This document shows, one piece after another, positions 48,360-59,473 of a DNA stretch of 64,000 nt. This DNA is from Helianthus annuus. Its lineage: Eukaryota; Streptophyta; Magnoliopsida; Asterales; Asteraceae. The stretch is from positions 21,123,375-21,187,374 of the forward strand of contig NC_035436.2 in assembly GCF_002127325.2 (NCBI RefSeq), in the 5' to 3' direction. The notes under the pieces are model-generated. The model saw nothing but the letters and a program-made list of their open reading frames with translations. It did not search any database and had not been told where the DNA came from. Positions within the stretch are counted from its first letter, which is position 1, and each line of letters begins with the position of its first letter. A program made the position numbers and the translations under genes.

Positions 48360-49020
48360 TATCATAGCGATCTGCCTTTGATGAAATGTAACAATATGTG
48401 AGACAATTTGTCTCTTGTACTTGTTCTTGACCATGATTCATGTCTCGTGAACAAGTACAAGAGCATTTTGATCTTCTTAATGACGGTCACGGGTCATGTT
48501 GTCCTTGGTAAGAACAATGAAATCATGAGTACGTTTTACGTTTAATTTTTCCGAGAATTATTATATTTTATGAGGTTTACATTATGTTGCATTTACAAGG
48601 CTAACAATTTAAAATGGAGGCCATTGTCAAGAAACCATGCGACAAAGGTATAGCGAACCCAATAATGACCGAAGCTACTTTTGTGCCCCGTTTCCCCCGG
48701 TTTGTGAATCTTGAAAGCGAAGCACAGTTTCAAAACTCTCAAAGAAAATCAAAATTTGAAGTTACATTAAAGCAAACAATTTGGATAATGTAGTAAAAAC
48801 TGGTATCAAAGATAACTTGTTTGTGATGCAAACTCACCTTTTAGTATACTATACAGGTGAATTTACATGTAATAGTTAGTCTTAAGAGTCATGAGCATGT
48901 ACTTGCACACACGGTAAGATCAGCCTGATCGCAGGTTTCAGATATCTTGTGGTTTGTATATCTTTTAACAGCATATACCAACTCTAACTAATGGTGTTTG
49001 ATTAACTTGTTATGTGTTTA
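48360..49020. repeat. U5 array spacer between copies 9 and 10
   Basis: Contains the AACAAGTACAAGAG and TTCTTAATGACGGTCACG modules shared with 10085 and 32600. Contains no gene that I can see. Confidence 0.6.
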
Positions 49021-49044
49021 CAAATGCTAGACTGAAAATTGGTT

Positions 49045-49172
49045 GGAGCCCTTCAATAATAGAAGAAGCTCTCCAAAAATAAGTGTATGCCATTTAATGT
49101 AAAGAGCGCACGGTATTCTTTAGTAAAAGGCGAAAGAATAATTCGCTTTGTGCTCATTACATGGCTGCATAC
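49045..49172 (-). ncRNA. U5: U5 spliceosomal snRNA, copy 10
   Basis: Loop I and Sm site AUUUUUGG are intact. Stem I is partly altered (GUGCGCUC opposite GAGCAC). It has the best promoter of the array: perfect USE ATCCCACATCG at 49237-49247 and perfect TATAAAAA at 49194-49201, about 35 bp apart. The 3' box (AGTCTAG) is the weakest. It is the first unit on the right edge of the array. Confidence 0.88.
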
Positions 49173-49193
49173 CTTCCAACCATACCAACTGCC

Positions 49194-49247
49194 TTTTTAT
49201 AACTACCATTCTCCATTTCTTCTTCTGTTACCCAGCCGATGTGGGAT
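49194..49247 (-). promoter_or_regulatory. Pol II-type snRNA promoter of U5 copy 10
   Basis: USE ATCCCACATCG (49237-49247) and TATAAAAA (49194-49201) are separated by about 35 bp. Transcription would begin about 30 bp past the TATA box, consistent with the RNA start near 49172. Confidence 0.85.
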
Positions 49248-49249
49248 TA

Positions 49250-50066
49250 ATTAATAAGCATTTCCCCTTGTTTTATTCACCTCTGGAAATCCCACACCAA
49301 GAAATGAGTAGATGTAAAAATAGAATATCGACTTGGAGGACCAAAACGGTTAGATCTAAAATCGAATGACTAAACGAGTAAAATAATATTTAAAGGTATT
49401 TAATTATTATTTTAATTATCTTAGTATTAGATCTAATTAGTTTCTAAGAACAGGAATCCTGGTAGGATTAAATTGTTTTTAGTATTTATAGTCTTGTAAT
49501 TTATATTCATTCACAAAAATTAATAGAAGTAGCTTGTGAATCTCGTTTGTATTCATCTCTCTAATGCCGTACTCAGATTTAACCGTAGATGACTTTATCT
49601 CAAATTTTGTTCAACTATCTAAAAATACTAAATACAGTTAGAACACCAGTACTACATCGATATTTGTTTTATTCAAATCATAAATATATATTCATCACTA
49701 TCAAATAAAATTTTTGAGATGAGTTCAAACATGTCTCATCTTTTAAGCTAAACACAAGCTCAACTCGATAACCTTGACTTCCTTCGTAATCTACATTCAA
49801 GTTTGACAACTAAACTCAAACTCAACTCGATAACCTTGACTTCCTTCGTAATCCACATTCGAGTTTGACATCTTCATAATGCACACACTCAAGTTTTACT
49901 TTGTAAAAAAATTTATGCTCGAGTATCTTATAATTAATATTTGAATTTAATTACGAAGAAGATTAAAGAAGCTTCAAATGATCTAAAATTGAGAACTGCC
50001 GGTTAAGTGGAGTCAAATTTAGTCCTAGTTTTGTCAATCCAACCCCGTTTTGGCCAACCAGTCAAA
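49250..50066. other. AT-rich intergenic region right of the U5 array
   Basis: No gene supported. Contains a direct repeat of about 45 bp built on CTCAACTCGATAACCTTGAC (49759-49870), and the first copy of a sequence that reappears at the LINE 5' junction (50003-50038). Confidence 0.5.
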
Positions 50067-50874
50067 ATATTTCTTTTAAGTGGAGTCAAATTTAGTCCTA
50101 GTTTTGTCATCACAAGACAGTTGGAACTGGGAGTTGAATTCGGATGGGATCTTTTCCGTTGCATCGTGCCGTAAATTATTAATTCAACATGCTGTTCCAT
50201 ATTATCCTTTCGAATGGGTCAAATGGGCTCCAAAAAAGGTTAATATCTTCGGGTGGCGAGCGGAACAAGATCGACTTCCAACTCTTAAAGGTTTACATAA
50301 TAGAAAAGTGCATTGCGGGCCGGCTCTGTGCAGATTATGTGGCGAAGCGAAGAAGATTCAAACCATTTGTTTACCTCTTGTTCATCGGCTGCGATTCTTT
50401 GGCAAAAAATTAGTGCTTGGTGTAGTATTCCCCAGGTATACGCCTATAACGTAAGAGATCTTCTCCAAGTTTATAAAACTTTAAATGTGTCGGGAAACAA
50501 AAGAAAGATGGTGCGGCTAATAATCCTAGCGGCATGTTGGATGGTCTGGAAGGCGCACAACGAACTGATTTTTGCTGGAAAACGGACTCATGTTGACGGC
50601 ATATTCGGAGAGGTGCAAGCCATGACTTTCCTATGGATCAATCATAGATCCAAACAAGGAGTTTCAAGCTGGGAAAACTGGGTGACGTTTAGTGTTGGAT
50701 AATCTTCAATGTAACTGTTTTATTTGTTGTTTGCTAGTTTTCGTGTAGCCTCACTGGGCGTTGTTTTTTTGGTTCTGTACTAGTGTCTTACTAGTCAAAA
50801 CCTCCTGTACTTAGTTGGGTGAAATGAATGTTTGTTGTTTGCTGATGAAAAAAATATATATATATTTCTTTTAA
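50067..50874 (+). mobile_element. 5'-truncated LINE with 13-bp TSD
   Basis: Flanked by the perfect direct repeat ATATTTCTTTTAA (50067-50079 and 50862-50874). The body carries a degraded C-terminal zf-RVT region (from about 50110; the longest frame, 50313-50702, reads VRLIILAACWMVWKAHNELI, with several frame breaks before it). A 3' UTR and a short AT-rich tail precede the second TSD. RT and endonuclease are missing, as expected after abortive reverse transcription. Confidence 0.85.
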
Positions 50875-50979
50875 ACCCATTCAATCTACTCATTACGAGG
50901 CTACGGTACTTTAAACCCGATTGTCGCACGCGTGCAGAAGCAACCTACAGTTTGTTGTCTTAAATGATTAAGAACTTAA

Positions 50980-51205
50980 ACAGCCAATGATCTCTAGATC
51001 AAGTGGTGGAGGGCTTGCATCTCTCTTGAGAGATGCAGGTTCGACTCCCACTTTGTGCAGAGTGAGACACTGGTGGGCAATGATAGGAGACCCAGGGAAA
51101 TCTGGGTTGGATCCTTGAGTCAAACGGGTTTTACCGGTAATTTCACTGTCGTGCCTATAAGCGGGTGGGTTACCGGGTTTTCCCCGGCAGGAACACGAGC
51201 ATGTC
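50980..51205 (+). mobile_element. tRNA-like SINE candidate
   Basis: Starts with a Pol III promoter-like head: A-box region AGATCAAGTGGTGG and B-box GGTTCGACTCC spaced as in a tRNA. An unrelated body with GGGTTTTACCGG and GGTTACCGGG follows. It does not fold as a true tRNA. Clear TSDs were not found, so ends are approximate. Confidence 0.55.
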
Positions 51206-51480
51206 AGTGTGAATCGTAGTCTCGCTAGCCAGAATCACATCATTTCAAACCACCAAAACCCGGTTTTACATAAACATTCTTGATTGGACTTGACTAATAG
51301 TAGGAAACTAAGTGTTATTTTTTCACAAAATTATTGGCGGTCCCATGAGTTCCAGTAATAGGTTAAAAGACGTATCACACAAGACCATAAGAGGTAAATC
51401 AACCTGAACAGGCAACCCGCTACACGAGATTTTTCGCTAATATCTTGGATTTTGTCCACTCCCTTAAGTTGGAACCAGCT
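51205..51480 (-). pseudogene. Decayed duplicate of the aminopeptidase 3' end
   Basis: Sequence 51208-51300 aligns with the start of the last aminopeptidase exon and its upstream intron (51996-52110): shared GTTTACATAAA-type border, CTAGCCAGAATC against CTGGCCAGAATC, then CTTGATT. A region near 51400 (CAACCTGAACAGG) matches the border of the next exon at 52779-52790. It has lost about 30 bp and has many substitutions. Confidence 0.5.
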
Positions 51481-51859
51481 CGTCTACACGGGCATGAAAA
51501 TATAATTACACGTTTAAAGATTCTTATTTTAGAAAAACATAAATATATTCATGGCCGAAACTCAATCCAATAGCTTGAGACTTCATTAAAGCCTCGAACC
51601 AGACGAGCACAAGTCAAATTTCAGACAAATGCATCAATAATGAACTCAAGCCTGGAATAACTGGTTAGGCACGGTCATATGCGGTCCTAACTTGGTTATT
51701 TGCTTTATATGGTTCTTCAGTAACCAACACAAACCATTCATTACAAGTTTGCAATACTTTTAGACCAAATGTTAGACGAATGCAAAAGCAAACCGCAGTT
51801 TCGGAAACCATGTATAGAAATCAAGAACTGATACTGAAGAGCTTTGACTGATATTCCAC

Positions 51860-54800
51860 CTAAATGTCAACTGCAATCTTGGCATCAAGACATGTGAATT
51901 CTTCATAAAATGCCTTCAAATGCTCATATGAATGCTTCACATCATCAACTGCACACATCTCTCTTATGCTATGCATAGACAATTGTGGTGCCCCGATATC
52001 GACTGTGCGAATCCCGGTCCCACTGGCCAGAATCGGCCCGATGGTTGATCCGCAAGGCATGTCGTTTCTAACCACGAAGTCCTGTTTACATAAAAGCTTT
52101 CTTGATTAAGCGTGCGCATTAATTATAAAATAATATTGTGTACAAACTTATTGGTGATTTCATCTTTAATCTTCGATAGAGGTGCCCAAATGTGTAATGG
52201 GTCAGGATGTGAAACTATAAGAAGAAACAAACCACCAGGGCTGTAATCGAGCCGAGCCAGGTCAAGCTCGAACTTAAACGAGCCAGCTCGGCTTGGCTCG
52301 ATTATCTAATCAAGCTGAAAAGTTGAGCTCGAGCTTGGCTCGTAAAATGTTCCAGTCAGCTCGAGCCAGCTTGTTATTTTTTTTTTTTACAAATATTGAT
52401 AACATAAATAACAAAAAAATTAAAAATACACATATATCTATATGTAATATTTTTATTTGGTAATGTTTTAAAGATCGAAAGGCATGTTAAAAGTACTATA
52501 TGTATAATTTTCGTTTATTTTCTAATATTTTAATAAGTTATTGATTAATCAGACTTAAAATGTTAACACTTCAACCCCCTCCCACATGTTTTTATTTTAA
52601 TACATTTAAAACTAAAATAATAATTCGAGCCGGCTAGCGAGCTCACGAGCCAAGCCAAGCTTGAGCTCGGCTCGATTACAATCACGTTTTCTTCAAGCTT
52701 TTTCTGAGCAAGCTACAAGCTTTTTGAACACCCCTGATTGTTCAACTCAACGGAAAACCAGAAACGAATAACGGACCAACCTGAACAGGAAGATTGTGTT
52801 TGGCTGCTATTTCCCTGAATATGAAGGCAGTAACAGCATTAGTGGCATATCGTTGGTTTGCATTGTGTTTGATCACAAGCCCGGAATGTAGCTTTGGTTG
52901 ATGGTTCTCTTCATGTTTGTCCTGAGAAAAAAAAAATATAATATATGACATTGATATTTGCATAAAATGAATATCAGTTACCGAAAACTTAAAGGCTATG
53001 CGCACAGACCATATAATTTGGATGCAAGGCATGTGCCATGTCAGCAGACACCAAAAAGCTTCTTTGGATGGCCTTTTCTAGTAACTGCATAAAAATAATG
53101 GAAACAAAGCATCAGAGATCAATGTAGATGAAAATTTGAAAATACATTAACTATTTAGAAAAAAAAAAAAAAGTGTTTACAAGTCAACTCAACTTGTTTC
53201 TGCATGTTTTTCAACCCGCCCATTACAGAAAAAAATGAATATGAGGTGTTACACATTGATTATATACCCTATATTAATTTACAAAATTTTCTCCCCTCAC
53301 AAAAACACTATTCCTTTTTCTTTTCTTTTAACCCTTCGTCTTTTACACTTCTGACCCTATAGTTTTCATCTTTTACATATTTGTCACAAAAATTTTCTAT
53401 TTTTAACCCCAACACTTTTCCACTTTCAACTTTGGTCCCCTGTACTTTACATCTTTTACAAATGTCATTTTATGATTTGTTTTAGGTTTTGCGAGTTAAC
53501 ATGTGTGGTTCAACGTTTTTACATCTATTGTTTGAAACTCGCGGGTCCTAAGCCGAGTTAGTTATTCTTTTCTATTTTTACTTTTTCGGTCTAATTTTTG
53601 CGAGTTAACACGCCATAACATAACGTGCGTGATTCATCATTTTTACGTTTACTTTTTGTTCAGCTTAACGGTCCCGCTGCAAAGCACAGTCATAGATACT
53701 AGTTAATTAAAAATATAGACGAAGAGAGTTTTCAAGTTAACGCAGCCCGTTTCACCGCGTACTGGAAACTACATGTTTCGACCTGTACCAGAAACTACCC
53801 GTTACCTAACCCACCCATTACAGATTAAATAAAATAGGACATGAAGTTATTCTTACCTGTGAATCTGAAGAAAAGAAGGTTGTAATGCGGGAAAGAGCAT
53901 CAAACATAACGGGAGATCCAGCACCTTGTGCTGAATTAGATCCAACCTCTTCATGATCAAATAGTGCCACCATTCTTACACCACTCTCATCTTCAAGACT
54001 TTTTTCTGACACCGTTGCATCTATTAACGCCTGTAATAACCAAAGTCTTAGAAACCCAAACCCATAAAACACACACATACGCAGATACATATAAAGCAGT
54101 AATTCTTACCTTCAAAGAGCAGAAAGACATGCAGAGATTGTCGAGCCTTCCAGAGAATATAAACTCCTTCATTGCACCAGCAATAACACTTGGTTGAGTG
54201 TCACATGCTTGTAATTCAAAATCACAAATGTCATCTGGTTTACACCCAGCCTGAGCTGCAAGTAGCTACAAAACGGGAACTGAACGATTAGTACATTCAA
54301 GTAAATTAACATGTTGCGTTTTTAAAAGTGATTATGTGATATCAAATAACGAGAAGCATATAATCGGCTATGACAGAATGCGTAGCAAAAGACAGTGTTT
54401 GAATGTGTTTTTGTTGTTTGAAGTTATGATGATCAGTTAATTGGTTGTGACTTGTGAGGGTGTTTGACAAATTCTCGTAATTTAAGTTACTGATGACAAA
54501 AAAACGATATTTTTAAAATATAAGAATCTATTTTATATCAAGTATAATAATATCTTCTATAAAATTATTTATTAATAGCTTTACAACATGTCTATACACA
54601 CATACATATACAATTCCAACAACTATCTTTTTATCATAATAGGTCATCATGAACAAAAATGTAGATGAAAATTGTATAAAATAAAGAAACAATATGGGTA
54701 AATTAGTACTTCAAATTTTCCTAATATATGGTATAAAACTGATTATCTAAAACTCGATTATTTGACCCTTCATAATCATACAATCAGCAGCACTACATCC

Positions 54801-57800
54801 AAAAACTAAGGGGGCGTTTGGTTCGCAGAATGATTTGGAATTGGAATTGGAATAAGAATTTGAAGGAATTGGATTTGAAATTTACACATTCCAATTGGAA
54901 TTGGAAATTGTTGGAATTGGAATCTCAATTCCATTTTTGTTGTGTTTGGTTGTCAAATGAATTGGAATCAATCACCCGGCACCCACAACCTCAACCACTA
55001 GTTCGGGTCAAAACGGTTTGGGTCGAAACGGTACGGGTCGAAACAGTTCCCGTCGAAACGGTTCAATTCGAAACGGTACTTGTCAAAACGGTTCACGTCG
55101 AAACGGTTCGATTCGAAGTGGTTCAAGTCGAAACGGTACGGGTCGAAACAGTTCGCGTCGAAACGGTACTCGTCAAAACGGTTCGCGTCGAAACGGTTCG
55201 ATTCGAAGTGGTTCAGGTCGAAATGGTAAGTGTCGAAACAGTTCGCGTCGAAACGGTATGGGTCGAAACGGTTCGAATCGAAACCAGTATGGGTCGAAAC
55301 GGTTGAAGATTCCAATGAATTTACTTTAATTCCTTCACATATAGAAAGGATTTTGAATTCCTTTAGTTAAAGGAATTTGAAGAAATTCATGCCTAATTCC
55401 AATTCCAATTCCATTGTCAACCAAACACATACAGATTGGAATTGGGATTCCAATTCCATCAAATTCTGTGAACCAAACATCTTAAGAGATGGAATTCAAA
55501 TTCCAATTCACTTAAATTCCATTGAATTCCTGCGAACCAAACGCCCCCTTAAAGATTATTATGGTGCTTCAAGTAACAATAACCAGATAATCAGTTTCGT
55601 GTCACACATCCAAACACACCTTAAAACAAATATTAGCTAAATGGCAGTTTAGTTCATAGACCTTCCACTTCCACAAAAGATAGATAAAAGGCAAAAATAA
55701 ACAAATAAAATGCATTACCTGCAAAAGAAGAGAATGATGCTTCTGGCTATTTGGGCTTTCAATGGGCTTCCCATCTGGGCCATTATCAGCAACCACTTTA
55801 TTGAGCTCAGCCTAATAAACATATACTTTACTCGGAATTACCAATTATTTAACAAAATGCGTCACCAATATATTCGAATAAAACTCAAAAAAAAATCACC
55901 TTAACAGATGTCGCCAACACAGGAGCCAGATGAGTTTGTGCATTGACCTTAAATCCATCATTAACTCCCCTATATAGCCAAAGCCAACACAGCTACTAGA
56001 GTAAGAAATTTGACCCGTTTACAGGGGTAAAAAAATAGCTTCAAAGGAGACGATAAACAGGATGAAAGTTACCGGTCCAGGTGGATTGCTAGGGTTGGAA
56101 TACGCATAATAGGCTCTTGAAGTCTAACAAGCCTATGTGAGTAAGATGCACCGTCACTTTTTCCTTCTTTAATAATCAATCTTCCAGCAATGGTCAAATC
56201 ACGGTCAAACCATGTATGCCACAAACCACCTCCATATGTCTGAACACCAACTTCCAAATAGCCACCTTTTGATACCTAACAAGATACATCACATCATTGA
56301 TCACATCATTAACGTACAAAAAGAGTTAATTACTGTTTTCGTCCCTATGGTTTGTCAAAAATCACTATTTCAGTCCATTAGTTCCAAATTTGCGATTTCA
56401 GTCCCTGTGGTTTCACGTTCGTAACCATTTCAGTCCCTGTACTAACAGAATAAATGGATTGAAATGGTTACGAAAGAGAAACCACAGGGACTGAAATCGC
56501 AATTTTTAAACTAATGGACTGAAATAGTGATTTTTGACAAACCATAGGGACAAAAACAGTAATTAACTCCGTACATAAATATAAGAGAAATTACCTTTGA
56601 AACAGGCTTTAGTTTAAGACAAGGGCTGTCGGTATGTGCACCAACTATGTGAAACCCATTTCCAGCAACATATCTGAACAATAAGATGAAAATTGTTATA
56701 CCGAATAACAATTATATGATGTTAAAACTTGAAAATTATATGATGTTAAACCCTAAAATTTGAAGCCCCTTAATTATGGTGCTCAATATAAAGACGGTAT
56801 TAAGTATTAACATCAACTGTGCAAGAGTTTAACTGGTCATCGACTCGCAACCAAATATGAACACATACTTTTTGCCAATGGCAAACGCAACAACAGTGGA
56901 GTAATTCCTTGTGAAGAAATACTTCTTTCCAGCTTGTAAATTCCAATCTCCCCTTTCAAATATTTGCTCATACCCTGCAGCTTTCAATCGCTTCTTCGCT
57001 TCATCTGCAAGTTAAAACAAGAAAACTCACACACCAATCGTAAACACAATGATCAAACAAAATTCGTTGTATCTCAATTTTTTAGTTATCAGTTGATATG
57101 AATGAGTGTGGAGCCGGGGGTCTCACTGGAAGCAGTCTCTCTAGTCCTATGGGATTGAGGTAAGACTGTCTACATCTTACCCTCCTCAGACCCTACCTTA
57201 GCTTTGCTATTGCCTATTGATGAGATTTACTGAGTGTGATGATGATGATGAGTTGATGTGAATGAGTAATGCTATACAAACACCACCCCAAAAGTGTACA
57301 CACCAGGCCTACCGTCACGTCATACGGACCCTAAACCATATGACAATGCGAAAATTGGTCACACAGGCCTTATGACTTGACATCGGTCACATCATTTATG
57401 TGTCAGTCAAACACATCATACCTTGTTATGATCTGGCAAACACCACATCATATAGGCCCGTTGACCGATTTTCCTGCAGTCATACAACCCATATGACACA
57501 TTCTACCTACCCTAAACCATATGACATGGCAAAAATTAGCCATACAGGCCTTATGACTTTTAACAATTGTCGCATCATTTCTGTGTTACATAAGCCCTCA
57601 TATGACATATTTTCTCCGATCATACTACTGGTGTGACATCATACGGCCCGTATGACAACTAAACAATCAATTAGGGTTTTATTACTCTAAATCGCTTTCC
57701 TCTGTTTAAAAATTAATATTAATCAGAGAGGGGGTTACCAACGGCATGGAAGGCAGTCGGAGAAGAGTTTAAGAAGTCGATGAGATCGGCGGCGACTGAG

Positions 57801-57817
57801 CTTTCTTCCTTCGCCAT
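51860..57817 (-). CDS. DAP: Aspartyl aminopeptidase (peptidase M18), 11 exons
   Basis: Removes N-terminal Asp/Glu from peptides; the family is a large metal-dependent oligomer, mostly cytosolic. Coding exons, 5' to 3': 57739-57817, 56869-57004, 56595-56673, 56073-56275, 55900-55969, 55719-55811, 54110-54265, 53857-54030, 53010-53084, 52781-52921, 51860-52081. They total 1428 bp (475 residues), all with GT-AG borders and compatible phases. Metal and active-site motifs are present in order: AHTDSP (His85), [38 protein letters not shown] and MHSIRE. Length fits plant M18 enzymes. The start MAKEESS is the first ATG before the exon 1 donor. Introns carry a SINE and several MITEs. Appears intact. 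Confidence 0.95.
52236..52735. mobile_element. MITE with GCTCGAGC-type inverted ends in DAP intron
   Basis: The left part (CTGTAATCGAGCCGAGC) and the right part (GCTCGGCTCGATTACA) are inverted copies, each with further GAGCTCGAGC repeats, and the ends resemble CAGGG/CCCTG. The core is AT-rich. No clean TSD was found. It lies in the intron before the last exon. Confidence 0.65.
54807..55552. mobile_element. TIR element with minisatellite core in DAP intron
   Basis: Perfect terminal inverted repeats GGGGGCGTTTGGTTCGCAG (54810) and CTGCGAACCAAACGCCCCC (ending 55548). Subterminal GGAATTGGAATT-type sequence is also inverted. The flanks (TAA/TTAA) are compatible with a 2-3 bp TSD but ambiguous. 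No transposase is present. Confidence 0.8.
55008..55305. repeat. GGTCGAAACGGTTC minisatellite inside the TIR element
   Basis: About 20 tandem units of roughly 15 bp (GTCGAAACGGTTCGG and variants). The frames across it are repeat artefacts and not genes. Confidence 0.95.
56313..56579. mobile_element. Near-perfect palindromic MITE in DAP intron
   Basis: The two halves (from GAGTTAATTACTG at 56323, and to CAGTAATTAACTC at 56569) are inverted copies over almost their whole length. Flanks CGTACAAAAA (56313-56322) and CGTACATAAA (56570-56579) form a 10-bp TSD with one mismatch, suggesting a Mutator-like foldback MITE. Confidence 0.85.
57092..57268 (+). mobile_element. SINE 3' part in DAP intron 1
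   Basis: Contains the common plant SINE 3' sequence GGTAAGACTGTCTACATCTTACCCTCC (read in two parts: GGTAAGACTGTCTACAT, then CTTACCCTCC), ending in a (GAT)n-like tail. Flanked by GTTGATATGAATGAGT (57092) and GTTGATGTGAATGAGT (57253), a 16-bp TSD with one mismatch. The tRNA head is missing. Confidence 0.8.
57329..57660. repeat. Tandem duplication, about 181 bp, in DAP intron 1
   Basis: Two diverged copies begin CCCTAAACCATATGACA at 57329 and 57510 and share CACAGGCCTTATGACTT-like and CACATCATTT-like sequence. Intronic, no coding role seen. Confidence 0.75.
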
Positions 57818-57977
57818 TGATTTGGTCTTCGGAGCGTTGGTGTGTGTGAATGGATACGTTTGCGAGTGAGTGAGTGACTGAATATTTCTTCTGTCCTTTT
57901 TTAGTTGGTCTCAACATGATGGAATCTTTTTGTGCCTTGTGTTATTGTGAAGCATGTTTAGCTTTAGGTAAGGCAGA

Positions 57978-58684
57978 GTGGGTGTTTGGCATTCCTTCTT
58001 AAAACTCACTTATTAACTTTAACTTATATAAAGGGAGGAGGGGTGGTCACAAGTAAATAGTGATAGTAATCTATCACTCCCACTATCCAATCAAATCATG
58101 TCATGTCATTACCTAATATTTTATCACTAGCGATAGAAATGTAGGGGGTGGTATCACTAGTGATGGAATTCTATCACTCCCAAATTTTTTTAATTTTCAT
58201 TTTAAATTTATTTTAGTGGGCTGACACACTTCAGTAATTGGACCGATACACTATCTTGGACCGATATACTAGCCGACAACAATTTTGATATTAAAATATG
58301 ATTGGACCAAAACAATTAATGGGCTGACAACAATTTTGATATTAAAATGTGATTGGACCAAAACAAATAATGGGCTGACACGAGATGCTTTGATGAAATA
58401 ATATGATTGGGCCGATCAATTGAATGAATCAACAACCGTCCAATTTTTCAAACTTTCAACGCGTTGAAATTATAACGCGTTATATCATGGGCGGCGGCGG
58501 TGTTCGTGATGGGATCACGCGTTATGGGTAGTCCATAACGGACCACCCCGCCTGCTCTAAGTCAAAAGTGAGAAGTTAGAAATTCTAACTTCTCAAAAAT
58601 GACTTCTCAAGGCATAAAATCCTTCAAAATAAGCTAAGTCAATAAGTCATAAGTTGCTCCAAAATAAGCTAACCCAAACACCCC
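57978..58684. mobile_element. Outer MITE upstream of DAP
   Basis: Inverted ends GGGTGTTTGG (57980) and CCAAACACCC (58674-58683) enclose inverted AACTTCTCA/TAAGTT-type sequence. It is interrupted by another MITE at 58032-58560. It starts about 160 bp upstream of the DAP start codon, so it may overlap the promoter. Confidence 0.6.
58032..58560. mobile_element. Inner MITE nested in the outer one
   Basis: Inverted ends GGGTGGTC (58041) and GACCACCC (58541). Interior TATCACTAGTGAT palindromes and TTATAACGCGTTAT-like sequence. Its insertion splits the outer MITE. Confidence 0.55.
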
Positions 58685-59473
58685 CATATTTGGAAGTTAT
58701 AGCGTTACAAGGTGTGTAGCGATTGTGTTTTGTAATTTATGTTTCCAAATGTTAAACGGTTTGTTATTTTGGCCCAATTCAGTTTTTTTTTTTTTTTTGT
58801 TAAATTAGATCATATAATGATATTTTAGTCTTTTTGTTTATTTATTTAAAAATATATTAAATTAAAGAATAAAACAAAACAAATTAGAAAAACTAATAAT
58901 ATATATTATAATATATAAGAAAATTCATTTTATCACTTTAACCCATCCCCTCTTTTTCTCTGCTTCTCTCCACTCCCACTACCACCATCCACCACTCTCA
59001 CACAACCACCACCAACTGCCACTCCACCACTATCACACCACCGCCACCATCACCACTACTCTCTATAATTCCGAACTTTCGTGCGTAAAACCCTAGTTTC
59101 TGTCAATCGCGTAAACACAAATTCAATCAAACCACAAATAACTCATATTCAAATTCAATCAAATCACAAATAACCTAATTTCGTCATTGTAGTGGTAGTT
59201 GTGGTAATAGGGGGTTCTGATCTGTTCGATCTCCAACAGATCGTTGACGATGTGGTGGTGGGGGGTTTCGATCTGTTTAATACGATTTGTGATGGTGGTG
59301 GTGTTGGGTTTTAGTGGCGATTAGCAGGTGGCGATGGTAATGGAGGTGGCAGGTTTCAGGTGGGCAGTGGTTATGGAGGTGGTTGGTGGAAGGGGCGGTG
59401 GTTATGGAGGCGGCAGGTGTAAGTGGAGGTGGTAATCGGGGTGGCAGGTTTTAGGCGGCGGTGGTTATGGGTG
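58685..59473. other. Intergenic low-complexity region
   Basis: AT-rich to about 58950, then CCACCA/CACC-rich (58970-59060), then GGTGGTGG-rich sequence (59180-59470). No coding frame is supported. Confidence 0.6.

Noticed and set aside
51000..51060. tRNA gene
   Set aside because: A and B boxes are present, but the acceptor and anticodon stems do not fold; better explained as a SINE head.
54818..55329. Three overlapping frames with periodic sequence ([24 protein letters not shown])
   Set aside because: All frames cross the same 15-bp minisatellite inside a TIR element, so the periodicity is from DNA repetition.
56300..56580. Small hairpin RNA gene in the aminopeptidase intron
   Set aside because: The palindrome has a 10-bp TSD and fits a foldback MITE; a microRNA origin is not needed.
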